This document shows, one piece after another, positions 37,111-51,696 of a DNA stretch of 64,000 bases (position 1 is its first letter; each line of letters begins with the position of its first letter). The translations under genes and the position numbers were made by a program. A model generated the notes under the pieces. It did not search any database and was not told where the DNA came from. It saw only the letters and a program-made list of their open reading frames with translations. The stretch spans positions 1 through 64,000 of the forward strand of contig WBUJ01000002.1 in the NCBI GenBank assembly GCA_008933795.1, read 5' to 3'. Source of the DNA: Candidatus Contendibacter sp. (GTDB taxonomy: Bacteria; Pseudomonadota; Gammaproteobacteria; Competibacterales; Competibacteraceae).

Positions 37111-38466
37111 ATGTCTTCCTATATCCACGACACGATCAACTACCTCAAGCAGACCAGCCCGGCGCAGGACGAGTTTTACCAGGCGGCCGAGGAGGTCCTG
37201 TCCTCGCTCAAACCCCTGCTCGACCGCAATCCCAAGTACCAGAAGCACAACATCATCCAGCGCATCGTCGAACCGGAACGCCAGATTCTGTTCCGGGTCG
37301 CCTGGATCGACGACCGCGGCAACGTGCAGGTCAACAAGGGTTACCGCATCGAATTCAACTCCGCCATCGGCCCCTACAAGGGCGGCCTGCGCTTCCACCC
37401 CAATGTCACCGCCGGCACCATCAAGTTCCTGGGCTTCGAGCAGATTTTCAAGAACTCCCTCACCGGCCTGCCCATCGGCGGCGCCAAGGGCGGCTCCAAC
37501 TTCGACCCCAAGGGCAAATCCGACAACGAGATCATGCGGTTCTGCCAGTCGTTCATGACCGAACTGTTCCGCCACATCGGCGCCACTATCGACGTGCCGG
37601 CGGGCGACATCGGCGTGGGTGGCCGCGAAATCGGCTATCTCTACGGCCAGTACAAGCGTCTGACTGGTCGCTACGAAGGCGTGCTCACCGGCAAGGGCCT
37701 GAACTGGGGCGGCTCCCTGGTGCGCACCGAGGCCACCGGCTACGGCGCGGTCTACTTCGCCCAGAACCTGCTGGCCGAGCGCGGCGACTCCCTGGAAGGC
37801 AAGGTCTGCACCGTCTCCGGCTCCGGCAACGTCTCCATCTACACCGTCGAGAAACTCTATCAAGTCGGCGCCAAACCGGTGACGGTCAGCGACTCCAACG
37901 GCATGATCCATGACAAGAACGGCATCGACCTGAACCTGCTCAAGCGCGTCAAGGAAGTCGAGCGCGCCCGGCTGACCCGCTACGCCGAGCAACGGCCGAG
38001 CGCGGTCTACACCCCGATCGAGGATTACCCCGCCGGTCGCAACGGCGTCTGGAGCGTGCCCTGCCAAGCCGCCTTCCCCAGCGCCACCCAGAACGAAGTG
38101 AGCGAGGAGGACGCCAAGACCCTGTTGAAGAACGGCTGCGTCTGCGTCTCCGAGGGCGCCAACATGCCGTCCACCCAGAGTGCGATTGATGCGTTCCTGG
38201 CTTCCGGCATCGCCTATGGCCCGGCCAAGGCCGCCAACGCCGGCGGCGTCGCCACCAGCCAGTTGGAGATGAGCCAGAACGCCAGCATGTTGCAGTGGAC
38301 CTTCGAGGAAGTGGACGCCAAGCTCAAGCGGATCATGGAAAACATCTACCGCACCGCCAGCCAGACTGCCAACGAATTCGGCGCTCCCGGCAACCTGGTG
38401 CTCGGCGCCAATATCGCCGGTTTCCGCAAGGTCGCCGACGCCATGATCGACCAAGGCGTTGTCTGA
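37111..38466 (+). CDS. gdhA: NADP-specific glutamate dehydrogenase
   Basis: GPYKGGLRFHPNVTAGTIKFLGFEQIFKNSLTGLPIGGAKGGSNFDPKGKSDNEIMRFCQSFM. Confidence 0.95.
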   Translation: MSSYIHDTINYLKQTSPAQDEFYQAAEEVLSSLKPLLDRNPKYQKHNIIQRIVEPERQILFRVAWIDDRGNVQVNKGYRIEFNSAIGPYKGGLRFHPNVTAGTIKFLGFEQIFKNSLTGLPIGGAKGGSNFDPKGKSDNEIMRFCQSFMTELFRHIGATIDVPAGDIGVGGREIGYLYGQYKRLTGRYEGVLTGKGLNWGGSLVRTEATGYGAVYFAQNLLAERGDSLEGKVCTVSGSGNVSIYTVEKLYQVGAKPVTVSDSNGMIHDKNGIDLNLLKRVKEVERARLTRYAEQRPSAVYTPIEDYPAGRNGVWSVPCQAAFPSATQNEVSEEDAKTLLKNGCVCVSEGANMPSTQSAIDAFLASGIAYGPAKAANAGGVATSQLEMSQNASMLQWTFEEVDAKLKRIMENIYRTASQTANEFGAPGNLVLGANIAGFRKVADAMIDQGVV

Positions 38467-38657
38467 TTGACCCTTTCGTCGCCGGTCCGGTCGAACGTCC
38501 AGGCCGGCGACGGCGCTCTCGGGGTGGTTGCGCGAACGGTCGTGGGGTCGGTAGTATATATTTTTGCTATTTTTCAGGATGGTTACGGTCTTCGGCCCAG
38601 CCAGTGGCTCGGGGAACCGTCCGGGCAGGGAGGCCGTCAGCCGCCGTTATTTGAGGA

Positions 38658-43319
<4,662 letters not shown>

Positions 43320-43322
43320 GTC

Positions 43323-44759
43323 ATGGGTAAACCGACTGGTTTTTTGGAAATCGCCCGCCACGAACATGGCTACGCCCCGGTTGCGGAACGGGTCGCGCAC
43401 TTTCGCGATTTCGTGGTTCCCCTGCCCGAATCGGGCGTGCGCGAGCAAGCCGCCCGCTGCATGGATTGCGGCATCCCCTATTGCCATCGCGGCTGCCCCG
43501 TTCACAACATCATTCCCGACTGGAACGATCTGGTCTATCGCGACAACTGGCGCGAGGCGCTGGAGGTGCTCCACTCCACCAACAACTTCCCGGAGTTCAC
43601 CGGTCGCATCTGTCCGGCCCCGTGCGAGGCCTCCTGCACCCTCAACTTCAACAACCAGCCGGTCGCCATCAAAGACATCGAGTGCGCCATCATCGACAAG
43701 GGCTGGGCCGAAGGTTGGGTCACGCCGCAAATCGCCGCCCACCGTACCGGCAAGCGGGTGGCGGTGATCGGTTCCGGTCCCTCTGGGCTGGCTTGCGCCC
43801 AGCAACTGGCGCGGGCGGGGCACGACGTGGTGGTGTTCGAGAAAAACGACCGCATCGGCGGTCTTCTGCGCTACGGCATCCCCGACTTCAAGCTGGAGGT
43901 GGGGCTGATCGACCGCCGCTTGGCCCAGATGCGGGCCGAGGGTGTGGAATTCCGTCCCAACAGCCACGTCGGCGTCGACATCCCGGCCCGCGCGCTGCTG
44001 GCCGAGTTCGACGCCGTGGTGCTGGCCGGCGGCTCCGAGCAGCCGCGCGACCTGAACGTACCGGGCCGCGAACTGCATGGCATTCATTTCGCCATGGATT
44101 TCCTGACCCAGCAAAACCGCCGGGTGGCGGGTGCGAAAATCGGCGGCGGGGAGATTCTGGCAACCGACAAGGACGTGGTGGTTATCGGCGGTGGCGATAC
44201 TGGATCCGACTGCGTCGGCACATCGATCCGTCAGGGCGCGCGTTCGGTGACCCAGTTGGAAATCATGCCCAAGCCGCCGCTGCACGAGAACAAGCTGCTG
44301 ACTTGGCCAAACTGGCCGCTGAAGCTGCGCACCTCCACCTCCCACGAGGAAGGCTGCGACCGGGACTGGGCGGTAACCACCCAGCAGTTCGTCGGCCAGG
44401 ACGGGCGGGTGACCGCGATGCAAATCGCGCGGCTGGAATGGCGCGAGAGCAACAGCCGGCAGATCATGGTGGAAGTCCCAGACAGCACGCTCGAAGTCAA
44501 GGCCGATCTGGTGCTGCTGGCGATGGGCTTTATCCATCCGGTCCACGCCGGGATGCTGGAAGAACTGGGCGTGGCGCTGGACCCGCGCGGTAACATCCGC
44601 GCCGGCGAGGACGACTACCAAACCTCGGTCAACAAGATCTTCTCCGCCGGGGACATGCGGCGCGGGCAATCGTTGGTGGTCTGGGCCATTCGCGAAGGGC
44701 GGCAGTGCGCCCGCGCGGTCGATGAGTACCTGATGGGCAGCTCGGAATTGCCGGTCTAA
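43323..44759 (+). CDS. gltD: Glutamate synthase small subunit
   Basis: [75 protein letters not shown]. Confidence 0.96.
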   Translation: MGKPTGFLEIARHEHGYAPVAERVAHFRDFVVPLPESGVREQAARCMDCGIPYCHRGCPVHNIIPDWNDLVYRDNWREALEVLHSTNNFPEFTGRICPAPCEASCTLNFNNQPVAIKDIECAIIDKGWAEGWVTPQIAAHRTGKRVAVIGSGPSGLACAQQLARAGHDVVVFEKNDRIGGLLRYGIPDFKLEVGLIDRRLAQMRAEGVEFRPNSHVGVDIPARALLAEFDAVVLAGGSEQPRDLNVPGRELHGIHFAMDFLTQQNRRVAGAKIGGGEILATDKDVVVIGGGDTGSDCVGTSIRQGARSVTQLEIMPKPPLHENKLLTWPNWPLKLRTSTSHEEGCDRDWAVTTQQFVGQDGRVTAMQIARLEWRESNSRQIMVEVPDSTLEVKADLVLLAMGFIHPVHAGMLEELGVALDPRGNIRAGEDDYQTSVNKIFSAGDMRRGQSLVVWAIREGRQCARAVDEYLMGSSELPV

Positions 44760-44784
44760 GGTTGTAGAGTTTTTTTGCGTTATG

Positions 44785-44835
44785 GAATTTCCCCTCCCTG
44801 GCCAGGGAGGGGAAGCGCGCGGCGCAAGGGTGGGT
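44785..44835. repeat. Short dispersed palindromic repeat, copy B (opposite orientation)
   Basis: gaatttCCCCTCCCTGGCCAGGGAGGGGaagcgcgcggcgcaagggtgggt; perfect 22-bp palindrome. Confidence 0.6.
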
Positions 44836-45063
44836 AATTTACTTAGTTCTTTTCAAGTTATTCTACAAATTGTATCATTAGCTTGTCGCTGAAAACGCGA
44901 GCCACATCTCCTACCCCACCCTCCCAGGGAACCTTGCCGAACAACAAATCGCTTGGCTTTTCCTCCCTATGTCAGAAGGGTATTGTGGCAGGGAATGAAA
45001 TAGTTGCGTTTTTTGACGACCTATGAAAAACAGCTTTCAAACTTCAGCGAAGAGGGTTTAGCA

Positions 45064-45996
45064 ATGAGCAGATACCCGTATAGATTCGTGATGGGGTTGC
45101 TGTGCGCCATGTTGATCACCGATGTCTGCTTGGCGCAGTGGGCTGGCGTTGGGCCACGTTGGACTTACAACGGCCGGGAAACCATGTATGTTGGAATTCT
45201 TCAAACAACCGGCCAGGAGGGGTTCTCGTTTGCTTATGCATGGGGGCCCTACGGTTCCAATGGAGCCATAGAAATGTGGCCGGATACGTATTTTAAATCT
45301 GGATATGTCGCTGTAAAAAATCCATCCAATGCTTCGGGGACAGTTGCGATTTTAGATGTTGCAACCAGCGATGCTGGCTACGCGGGGTTTTATGATAGGT
45401 ACCTCGAGCCAACTGTCACAATAAGCACTGTGTCTTCTGATCACCTTTCAGGTGGTATATGGGTTTCGGACAACCACGCGACACCCGTGTACTCAGCAGG
45501 CATCAATGGTCGAACAGGCGACGTATGGGGAAGGACGAAAAGCTTTATTGTACCTCACCCCAAAAATGAGAATTTAATGATTAGATACACAGCGCTTGAA
45601 GGTCCAGAAGCGGCAATTTATGCGCGCGGCACGATCAACTTGGTTTCTGGAAATGCTTACGTAAGCCTACCGGAACACTTCGCGGCGATGGCCAATCCTT
45701 CCTCGATCACGGTCAGCCTGACTCCCCGCGCCGCAGAATCCAAGGGGGTTGCTGCAATCGAAGTTACCGGACAGGGATTTAGAGTTGTCGAGCTTTTCCA
45801 GGGAACCGGTAGCTATTCGGTCGATTATCTCGTCCATGGGCTTCGCAGTGGTTACGAGAATCAAGAGGTCTATCTCTCCCGGACCAGGGAAAATCAGGCT
45901 TTATCCTTTACCTCTGAAGGCAGAACTCCCAGCGAAAGCTTTGAGGATTATTTGCCATCAAGCGGACCTCATCAGCCAAAAACTGGTCAGAAATGA
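45064..45996 (+). CDS. Hypothetical secreted/surface protein
   Basis: Signal peptide YRFVMGLLCAMLITDVCLAQ; C-terminal KSFIVPHPKNENLMIRYTALEGPEAAIYARGTINLVSGNAYVSLPEHFAAMANPSSITVSLTP resembles a recurrent domain of bacterial/phage surface proteins. Confidence 0.65.
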   Translation: MSRYPYRFVMGLLCAMLITDVCLAQWAGVGPRWTYNGRETMYVGILQTTGQEGFSFAYAWGPYGSNGAIEMWPDTYFKSGYVAVKNPSNASGTVAILDVATSDAGYAGFYDRYLEPTVTISTVSSDHLSGGIWVSDNHATPVYSAGINGRTGDVWGRTKSFIVPHPKNENLMIRYTALEGPEAAIYARGTINLVSGNAYVSLPEHFAAMANPSSITVSLTPRAAESKGVAAIEVTGQGFRVVELFQGTGSYSVDYLVHGLRSGYENQEVYLSRTRENQALSFTSEGRTPSESFEDYLPSSGPHQPKTGQK

Positions 45997-46052
45997 CCTG
46001 ATAATGAGTTAAGGGGAGCAACCCGGGGATAACTCGGGTTGCTAAATTAAAA

Positions 46053-47612
46053 GTGAGTAGCTTGCCAGATGCGGAAATAAGAACAACTATAATTGGCGCT
46101 ATCCTAACCTTGGCGCTTATGATACTAATTCGAACAGCCTGGATTAGCGATGATGCGGCTATCACTGTACGAACCGTCCTTAATTTTATTCATGGCTATG
46201 GTCCTGTATTCAATATCGACGAGCGTGTTCAAGCTTATACCCATCCCTTATGGTTTCTGCTGATCTCAGCACTATCAGTAATCTTTGGGAATCCTTTTTA
46301 TACCATATTCGTATTGTCTATTACCATCTCCTTTTTTGTGTTCTGGTTATTAATTTCACAGGCCACCAATTTCTATGCTGGATTACTTGCAACAAGCGTT
46401 TTAATTCTTTCCAAAGCCTACATGGATTTTTCAACGTCAGGTCTTGAGAATCCCTTATCGCATCTGCTTGTTATTGCAGGGATAATTTTTAGTTATCGAT
46501 CTGTTGAAAATGACCGCATTTACGACCAGATTATCTGTTTCCTCTCGTGTTCACTTCTTTACCTTAGCAGACCCGATCTTCTAGTTTTGATAGGCCCTTT
46601 TTTCCTGGTTGTATTGTTCAAAACTTACCGTTCTCTAAAAAAAACCATCCAAATCCTCGCTATCATTAGCTTTCCGGTTTTAATTTGGACCGCATTCTCC
46701 CTAATTTATTATGGATTCCCTTTTCCTAATACTGCCTATGCCAAGCTGGGCACTGGTATAAGCTTGTTGGAGAGTGCAAACCAAGGTTGGTTTTACTTTC
46801 TTGATTCGGTTTCCCGTGATCCAATAACGCTCCCGACAATCGCGCTGGGATTGATAATTGGGTTTAAATCATCAGTTATCGGCTTCTCTCTTGCTTTGGG
46901 ATGTGTTTTTTACTTAGCATATATAGTTACTATTGGGGGCGACTTTATGTCAGGGCGCTTTTTCACACCACCACTCTTGGTAGCCGCCATTATCTGCTCC
47001 CGCTCCAGCCTTTCAATATTTCAGGTAAAAATCCTTGCGATAGCAACCGGGTTGCTAGGTCTAGCAAATATCAATGCTAATCTATTAAGTGGGTCATTCT
47101 ACCCTCATAATAATAACCAAATAATTTCTTTAAGTGGAATTGCAGACGAACGCGGTGGCTATTTCCAGCAACGTGGGCTATTATTATCAGCTAGAAGTTC
47201 TTTTTACTACCCGGAATGGGGTGACAATGAGATTAAGACAGTCATAATAGCCTGTGGAGGCATAGGTTATGCCTCTATAAATAGTGGACCATCGACCCAT
47301 TTTATTGACGAGTGCGCCCTTGCGGATCCGCTACTTGCCCGACTTCCCGCTCAGTATAACCCTAAATGGCGCATAGGTCATTTTATACGCCAGATACCTA
47401 CCAATTATATGGAAAGTGTTAAAAAAGGAGTTAATTTACTTGCGGATTCTACGACTAAAAAATATTATGATTCAATTCGAGTTATAACGCGAGGTCCCTT
47501 GTTTGAGCGTGAAAGACTTTATGAAATTCTACGCATCAATCTAGGCTTAGTGAAAAAACCTGATTGGGATTTATATAAATACCGGTTAATCCCACCATCC
47601 TCGTCAGGCTAA
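46053..47612 (+). CDS. Multi-pass GT-C-type membrane glycosyltransferase, AftB-like by motif layout
   Basis: IRTAWISDDAAITVRTVLNFIHGYGPVFNIDERVQAYTHPLWFLLI...DFSTSGLENPLSHLLV plus many TM segments. Confidence 0.7.
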   Translation: MSSLPDAEIRTTIIGAILTLALMILIRTAWISDDAAITVRTVLNFIHGYGPVFNIDERVQAYTHPLWFLLISALSVIFGNPFYTIFVLSITISFFVFWLLISQATNFYAGLLATSVLILSKAYMDFSTSGLENPLSHLLVIAGIIFSYRSVENDRIYDQIICFLSCSLLYLSRPDLLVLIGPFFLVVLFKTYRSLKKTIQILAIISFPVLIWTAFSLIYYGFPFPNTAYAKLGTGISLLESANQGWFYFLDSVSRDPITLPTIALGLIIGFKSSVIGFSLALGCVFYLAYIVTIGGDFMSGRFFTPPLLVAAIICSRSSLSIFQVKILAIATGLLGLANINANLLSGSFYPHNNNQIISLSGIADERGGYFQQRGLLLSARSSFYYPEWGDNEIKTVIIACGGIGYASINSGPSTHFIDECALADPLLARLPAQYNPKWRIGHFIRQIPTNYMESVKKGVNLLADSTTKKYYDSIRVITRGPLFERERLYEILRINLGLVKKPDWDLYKYRLIPPSSSG

Positions 47613-47664
47613 TAATTATTAGTTAATATGACACTCCTATCTAATTTGTAGAATCATCGCTTTT

Positions 47665-47742
47665 GAACAACCCCGGCGCTACGCGCTACTCCTCCTTATC
47701 CAAGGATGGGAAATGCCACAACCTGTATAGGATCGCTATAGT
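47665..47742. repeat. Short dispersed palindromic repeat, copy C
   Basis: aacaaccccggcgctacgcgctactcctccttatccaaggatgggaaa, very similar to copy A; followed by ataggatcgctatag, related to copy D. Confidence 0.6.
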
Positions 47743-47760
47743 AAAAATCCCCTGGCAAAA

Positions 47761-47799
47761 AAACAGGCTCGCGGTCTTGACCAGACCGCGAGCCTGTTT
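47761..47799. terminator. Bidirectional intrinsic-type terminator between the GT-C gene (+) and thiM (-)
   Basis: Perfect 17-bp stem aaacaggctcgcggtct / agaccgcgagcctgttt, 5-nt loop, A-tract on the left and T-rich sequence on the right. Confidence 0.9.
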
Positions 47800-47823
47800 T
47801 GCTTTTATGGGAATCTTCGAAAG

Positions 47824-48627
47824 CTAACCTTTTTCCAGCTTCAGCCGTTGCGCCAAATCACTTTGCGTCATCGCATACAACGCATCCAGCAACGCCACTT
47901 GCAAACTTCCTGGTCCCGCCGCCCGCCCTGCCGCGATTTCCCCCGCCACGCCGAACACAGCCAGCCCCGCTACCGTTGCGACCAGCGGATCGCGCTCCAC
48001 CGCCAGAAACGCCCCGATGATCGCCGTCGCCGAGCAACCCAGCCCGGTGACGCGCGTCATCAGCGGATGGCCGTTGGCAATCGCCGCCACTTGCGTTCCG
48101 TCGGTCACGTAATCCACCGCGCCGGTGACAGCGACCACCGCACCAGTTTCCGCCGCCAGCGTTCGTGCCGCATCCACCGCGGTCTCCGAACCTTGCAAGC
48201 TGTCCACTCCCCTACCCTCGCTCGCCTGGCGAGCCAGCGTCAGGATTTCCGAACCGTTGCCCCGAATCACGTTCGGCCGCAACCGCGCTAGCGCGCCCGC
48301 CGCCGCGCGCCGGTAGGGCGTTGCTCCCGCTCCCACCGGATCGAGAATCCAGGGTACGCCCGCCGCTCGCGCCCGCATGGCCGCCAGCCTGCACGCCGCA
48401 ATTTGCTCCGAGTACAGCGTGCCGATATTGACGACCAGCGCTTGGCTGAGAGAAACGAAATCCTCCACCTCATCGCAGGAATGCACCATCGCCGGCGACG
48501 CGCCCAGCGCCAGCAGCGCATTCGCGGTGTTGTTCATCACCACGAAATTGGTGATGTTATGCACCAGCGGCTGCCGCTCGCGCACCGCGATCAACAAGCT
48601 CCAGATGGCATCGGCACTCGTTGTCAT
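47824..48627 (-). CDS. thiM: Hydroxyethylthiazole kinase
   Basis: PLVHNITNFVVMNNTANALLALGASPAMVHSCDEVEDF; GNGSEILTLA; VTGLGCSATAIIGAFLAV. Confidence 0.95.
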   Translation of the reverse strand: MTTSADAIWSLLIAVRERQPLVHNITNFVVMNNTANALLALGASPAMVHSCDEVEDFVSLSQALVVNIGTLYSEQIAACRLAAMRARAAGVPWILDPVGAGATPYRRAAAGALARLRPNVIRGNGSEILTLARQASEGRGVDSLQGSETAVDAARTLAAETGAVVAVTGAVDYVTDGTQVAAIANGHPLMTRVTGLGCSATAIIGAFLAVERDPLVATVAGLAVFGVAGEIAAGRAAGPGSLQVALLDALYAMTQSDLAQRLKLEKG

Positions 48628-48629
48628 CG

Positions 48630-50105
48630 CTACACTCGCCCGTACAGCGCCAACAAATGCCGATAATGCTCGGCGACGCTTGGCTTGACTTGCTCCCAGC
48701 GGAACCGCCAGCGCCAGTTGCCCTCCGCGATACCTGGCCGGTTCATCCGGTCCTCGCCGCCGAGTTCCAGCAGGTCCTGCATGGGCACGACCGCCAGCCG
48801 CGCTATCGAGGCAAACGCCGCCCGCGCCAACAATTCCGGCATCCGCTCCGCTCCGCCGCCCAGATAATCGAACAGATGCGCCCGGGTCCGCTCGTCGAGT
48901 TCCGCGAACCAGCCCAGCGTCGTGTTGTTGTCGTGCGTGCCGGTGTAAACCACGGAATTGACAATATGGTTGTGTGGCAGATAGGGGTTGTCGGCCCCGC
49001 CGCCGAAGGCGAAATGCAGCACCTTCATGCCCGGGAGGCCATGGGTATCGCGCAGCGCCTCAACCTCGGGCGTGATGATGCCCAAATCCTCGGCCACCAG
49101 CGGTAAGCCGCCGAACTCCGCCCGCAACGCCCGGAACAATTCATCGCCCGGCGCTTGCCGCCATTGTCCCACTACCGCCGTTTCCGCGCTGGCGGGAATT
49201 TCCCAATACGCTTCCAGCCCCCGGAAATGATCGATGCGCAAGAGGTCGAATTGAGTAAGTTGCGTGCGGATGCGCTCCTTCCACCACTGGAATCCATCGG
49301 TCCGCATCCGCTCCCAGGCGTAATGTGGATTGCCCCACAACTGACCGGTGGCGGAGAAGTAATCCGGCGGCACCCCGGCCACCACGGTTCTCCGCCCCTC
49401 GCCATCGAGCAAAAACGCCTCGCGCCGCGCCCACACGTCCGCGCTGTCGTAGCCGACGAACAGTGGAATATCGCCGAACATCAGAATGCCCCGCTCGTTG
49501 GCGCGACGCTTAAGTGTTGTCCACTGCTGGTAAAACAAAAACTGTTCGAACTGGGCTTGGACAATAGCATCGGCGGATTGCCGCCGCGCGGTGGCTAGCG
49601 CATGAGGCTGGCGATCGCGCAACTCGCGCGGCCAGTCGAACCAAGCCCGCTGCCCCTGCTCCGCTCGGATTGCCTGATACAGGGCATAATCGTCCAACCA
49701 ATGTCGATGCTGGCTCAGAAAAGCTTCGTGGGCGCCGCGTTCCACCTCGCCCCGCTTCCGAAAGCCGTGTCTCGCCTCGTTCAAGCGCCGCTGGCGGTAC
49801 GCCCAACCGTCCTCGCCAGAACGCGGCCCACCGTCGGGGCTCAGCCAGCCTGCCTCGATCAGCGGCTCCAGGGCAATCAATCGGGGGTTGCCCGCATGAA
49901 CCGACTGCGCCGAATACGGTGACAGGTCGTCGTGGGTCGGTCCTAGCGGCAACGTCTGCCAGACCGTGAATCCGCAATCCGCCATGAAGTCCACCAGCCG
50001 ATGGGCGTCCGGCCCCAGATCGCCGTTGCCATGGCCGCCCGGTAGCGAGGTTGGATGCAATAGCAATCCCGCGCGCCGGCGGTTGAAGGGCGAATCTGTG
50101 CTCAT
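48630..50105 (-). CDS. malQ: 4-alpha-glucanotransferase
   Basis: RRAGLLLHPTSLPGGHGNGDLG; LRIDHFRGLEAYWEIPA; LVAEDLGIITPEVEALRDTHGLPGMKVLHFAF. Confidence 0.95.
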   Translation of the reverse strand: MSTDSPFNRRRAGLLLHPTSLPGGHGNGDLGPDAHRLVDFMADCGFTVWQTLPLGPTHDDLSPYSAQSVHAGNPRLIALEPLIEAGWLSPDGGPRSGEDGWAYRQRRLNEARHGFRKRGEVERGAHEAFLSQHRHWLDDYALYQAIRAEQGQRAWFDWPRELRDRQPHALATARRQSADAIVQAQFEQFLFYQQWTTLKRRANERGILMFGDIPLFVGYDSADVWARREAFLLDGEGRRTVVAGVPPDYFSATGQLWGNPHYAWERMRTDGFQWWKERIRTQLTQFDLLRIDHFRGLEAYWEIPASAETAVVGQWRQAPGDELFRALRAEFGGLPLVAEDLGIITPEVEALRDTHGLPGMKVLHFAFGGGADNPYLPHNHIVNSVVYTGTHDNNTTLGWFAELDERTRAHLFDYLGGGAERMPELLARAAFASIARLAVVPMQDLLELGGEDRMNRPGIAEGNWRWRFRWEQVKPSVAEHYRHLLALYGRV

Positions 50106-50198
50106 CGTAATTGACTCCTTGAATTAACGAATTTTATTGGTTGAACGAACTGAAGAAAGGTCAAAGACGCCATTTGTTGGTTTTCGGCCTCCCTGGCC

Positions 50199-51470
50199 TC
50201 AACGAATCCGATGCAACTCCTGCCCCAGCATCTCGCGCGTGATCAGCACCACACCCTTCTCGGTGCGATAAAACTGCCGCGCGTCCTCCTCGGCATTCTC
50301 GCCGACCACCGTGCCCGGTGGAATGACGCAGCCTCGGTCGATGATCACCTTGCTCAAGTGACAATAGCGGCCGATATCCACCTGTGGCAACACCACGGCA
50401 TCTCGTAACTGCACGAAGGAATGCACCTGCACCTGCGGGAACAACAGCGAGTGATTCACGTAGCCACCCGAAATGATGCAACCATCCGCCACCATGGAAT
50501 CCACCGCCATGCCTCGCCGTCCGTCGTCGTCGAACACGAACTTGGCGGGCGGCAATTGTTCCTGATAGGTCCAGATCGGCCAGTGCTCGTCGTACAGATT
50601 CAACTCCGGATCCACGCCGACCAGTTCCATGTTCGACTCCCAAAACGCATCCACGGTGCCCACATCGCGCCAGTAGCTCTGCGCCTTGGTCTGCACGTCG
50701 CGAAACGGGTAGATCATCACTCGATGCCGGTCCAGCAGGCGCGGCAGCAAATCCTTGCCAAAATCGTGGCTGGAATCCGGGTCTTCGGCATCCTCAATCA
50801 ACTGTTCGTACAGGAATTGAGTGTTGAATATGTAGATTCCCATCGATGCGAGCGCCACGTCATCTCGGCCCAATAAGGTTTCCGGCGTTTGTGGTTTTTC
50901 CACGAACCGGACCACTTCGTCGCGGTCATTTGTCGTCAGCACCCCGAATTCGTGCGCCCGCTCGCGCGGCACCTCGATGCCGCCGATCGTGATGTCCGCC
51001 TTGCTTTCCACGTGAAGCGCCAGCATCGGGCCATAATCCATCTTGTAGATGTGATCTCCGGCCAAAATCAACACGAATTCGGGCGCGTGGTTGCGGATAA
51101 TATCCAAATTCTGGTAGACCGCATCGGCCGTGCCCTTGTACCACGAAGCTTCGTCGATCCGCTGCTGGGCCGGTAATAATTCCACGAATTCGCCGAACTC
51201 GCCACGGAGGAAACCCCAGCCGCGCTGGATGTGCTGGATCAGCGAATGCGCTTTGTACTGGGTCAGCACGCAGACTCGCCTAATTCCAGAGTTGATACAA
51301 TTGGATAGCGGAAAATCGATGATCCGATACTTGCCGCCAAAGTGCGTGGCTGGCTTGGCGCGCCACAAGGTAAGCTGCTTGAGTCGACTGCCTCGCCCGC
51401 CCGCTAGAATCAGCGCAAGCGTCTCCCGAGTCAGGCGGCTGACAAAACGTGAGGTGATGGCGGTGCTCAT
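50199..51470 (-). CDS. glgC: Glucose-1-phosphate adenylyltransferase
   Basis: ALILAGGRGSRLKQLTLWRAKPATHFGGKYRIIDFPLSNCINSGIRR; SYWRDVGTVDAFWESNMELV. Confidence 0.96.
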   Translation of the reverse strand: MSTAITSRFVSRLTRETLALILAGGRGSRLKQLTLWRAKPATHFGGKYRIIDFPLSNCINSGIRRVCVLTQYKAHSLIQHIQRGWGFLRGEFGEFVELLPAQQRIDEASWYKGTADAVYQNLDIIRNHAPEFVLILAGDHIYKMDYGPMLALHVESKADITIGGIEVPRERAHEFGVLTTNDRDEVVRFVEKPQTPETLLGRDDVALASMGIYIFNTQFLYEQLIEDAEDPDSSHDFGKDLLPRLLDRHRVMIYPFRDVQTKAQSYWRDVGTVDAFWESNMELVGVDPELNLYDEHWPIWTYQEQLPPAKFVFDDDGRRGMAVDSMVADGCIISGGYVNHSLLFPQVQVHSFVQLRDAVVLPQVDIGRYCHLSKVIIDRGCVIPPGTVVGENAEEDARQFYRTEKGVVLITREMLGQELHRIR

Positions 51471-51696
51471 GCGTTTAACGTTCCTCTCTGCTATGCTGAT
51501 CCAATTTTCGAGCCTGGCGGTTCGAACGGCGCGCTCGCCCCGCCGAGGACAAGGCGACCACGGGTAGCGAAGGGATGCTCGAAGCGTTGATCGACCTTAA
51601 GCATAGTCGGTTTCAATCTATGGTTTTGGCCACTCCCGGTGTTTTGACCGGGATGATCGAAGTACGAACGAACGAATGTGATACCCCACGATTTTG

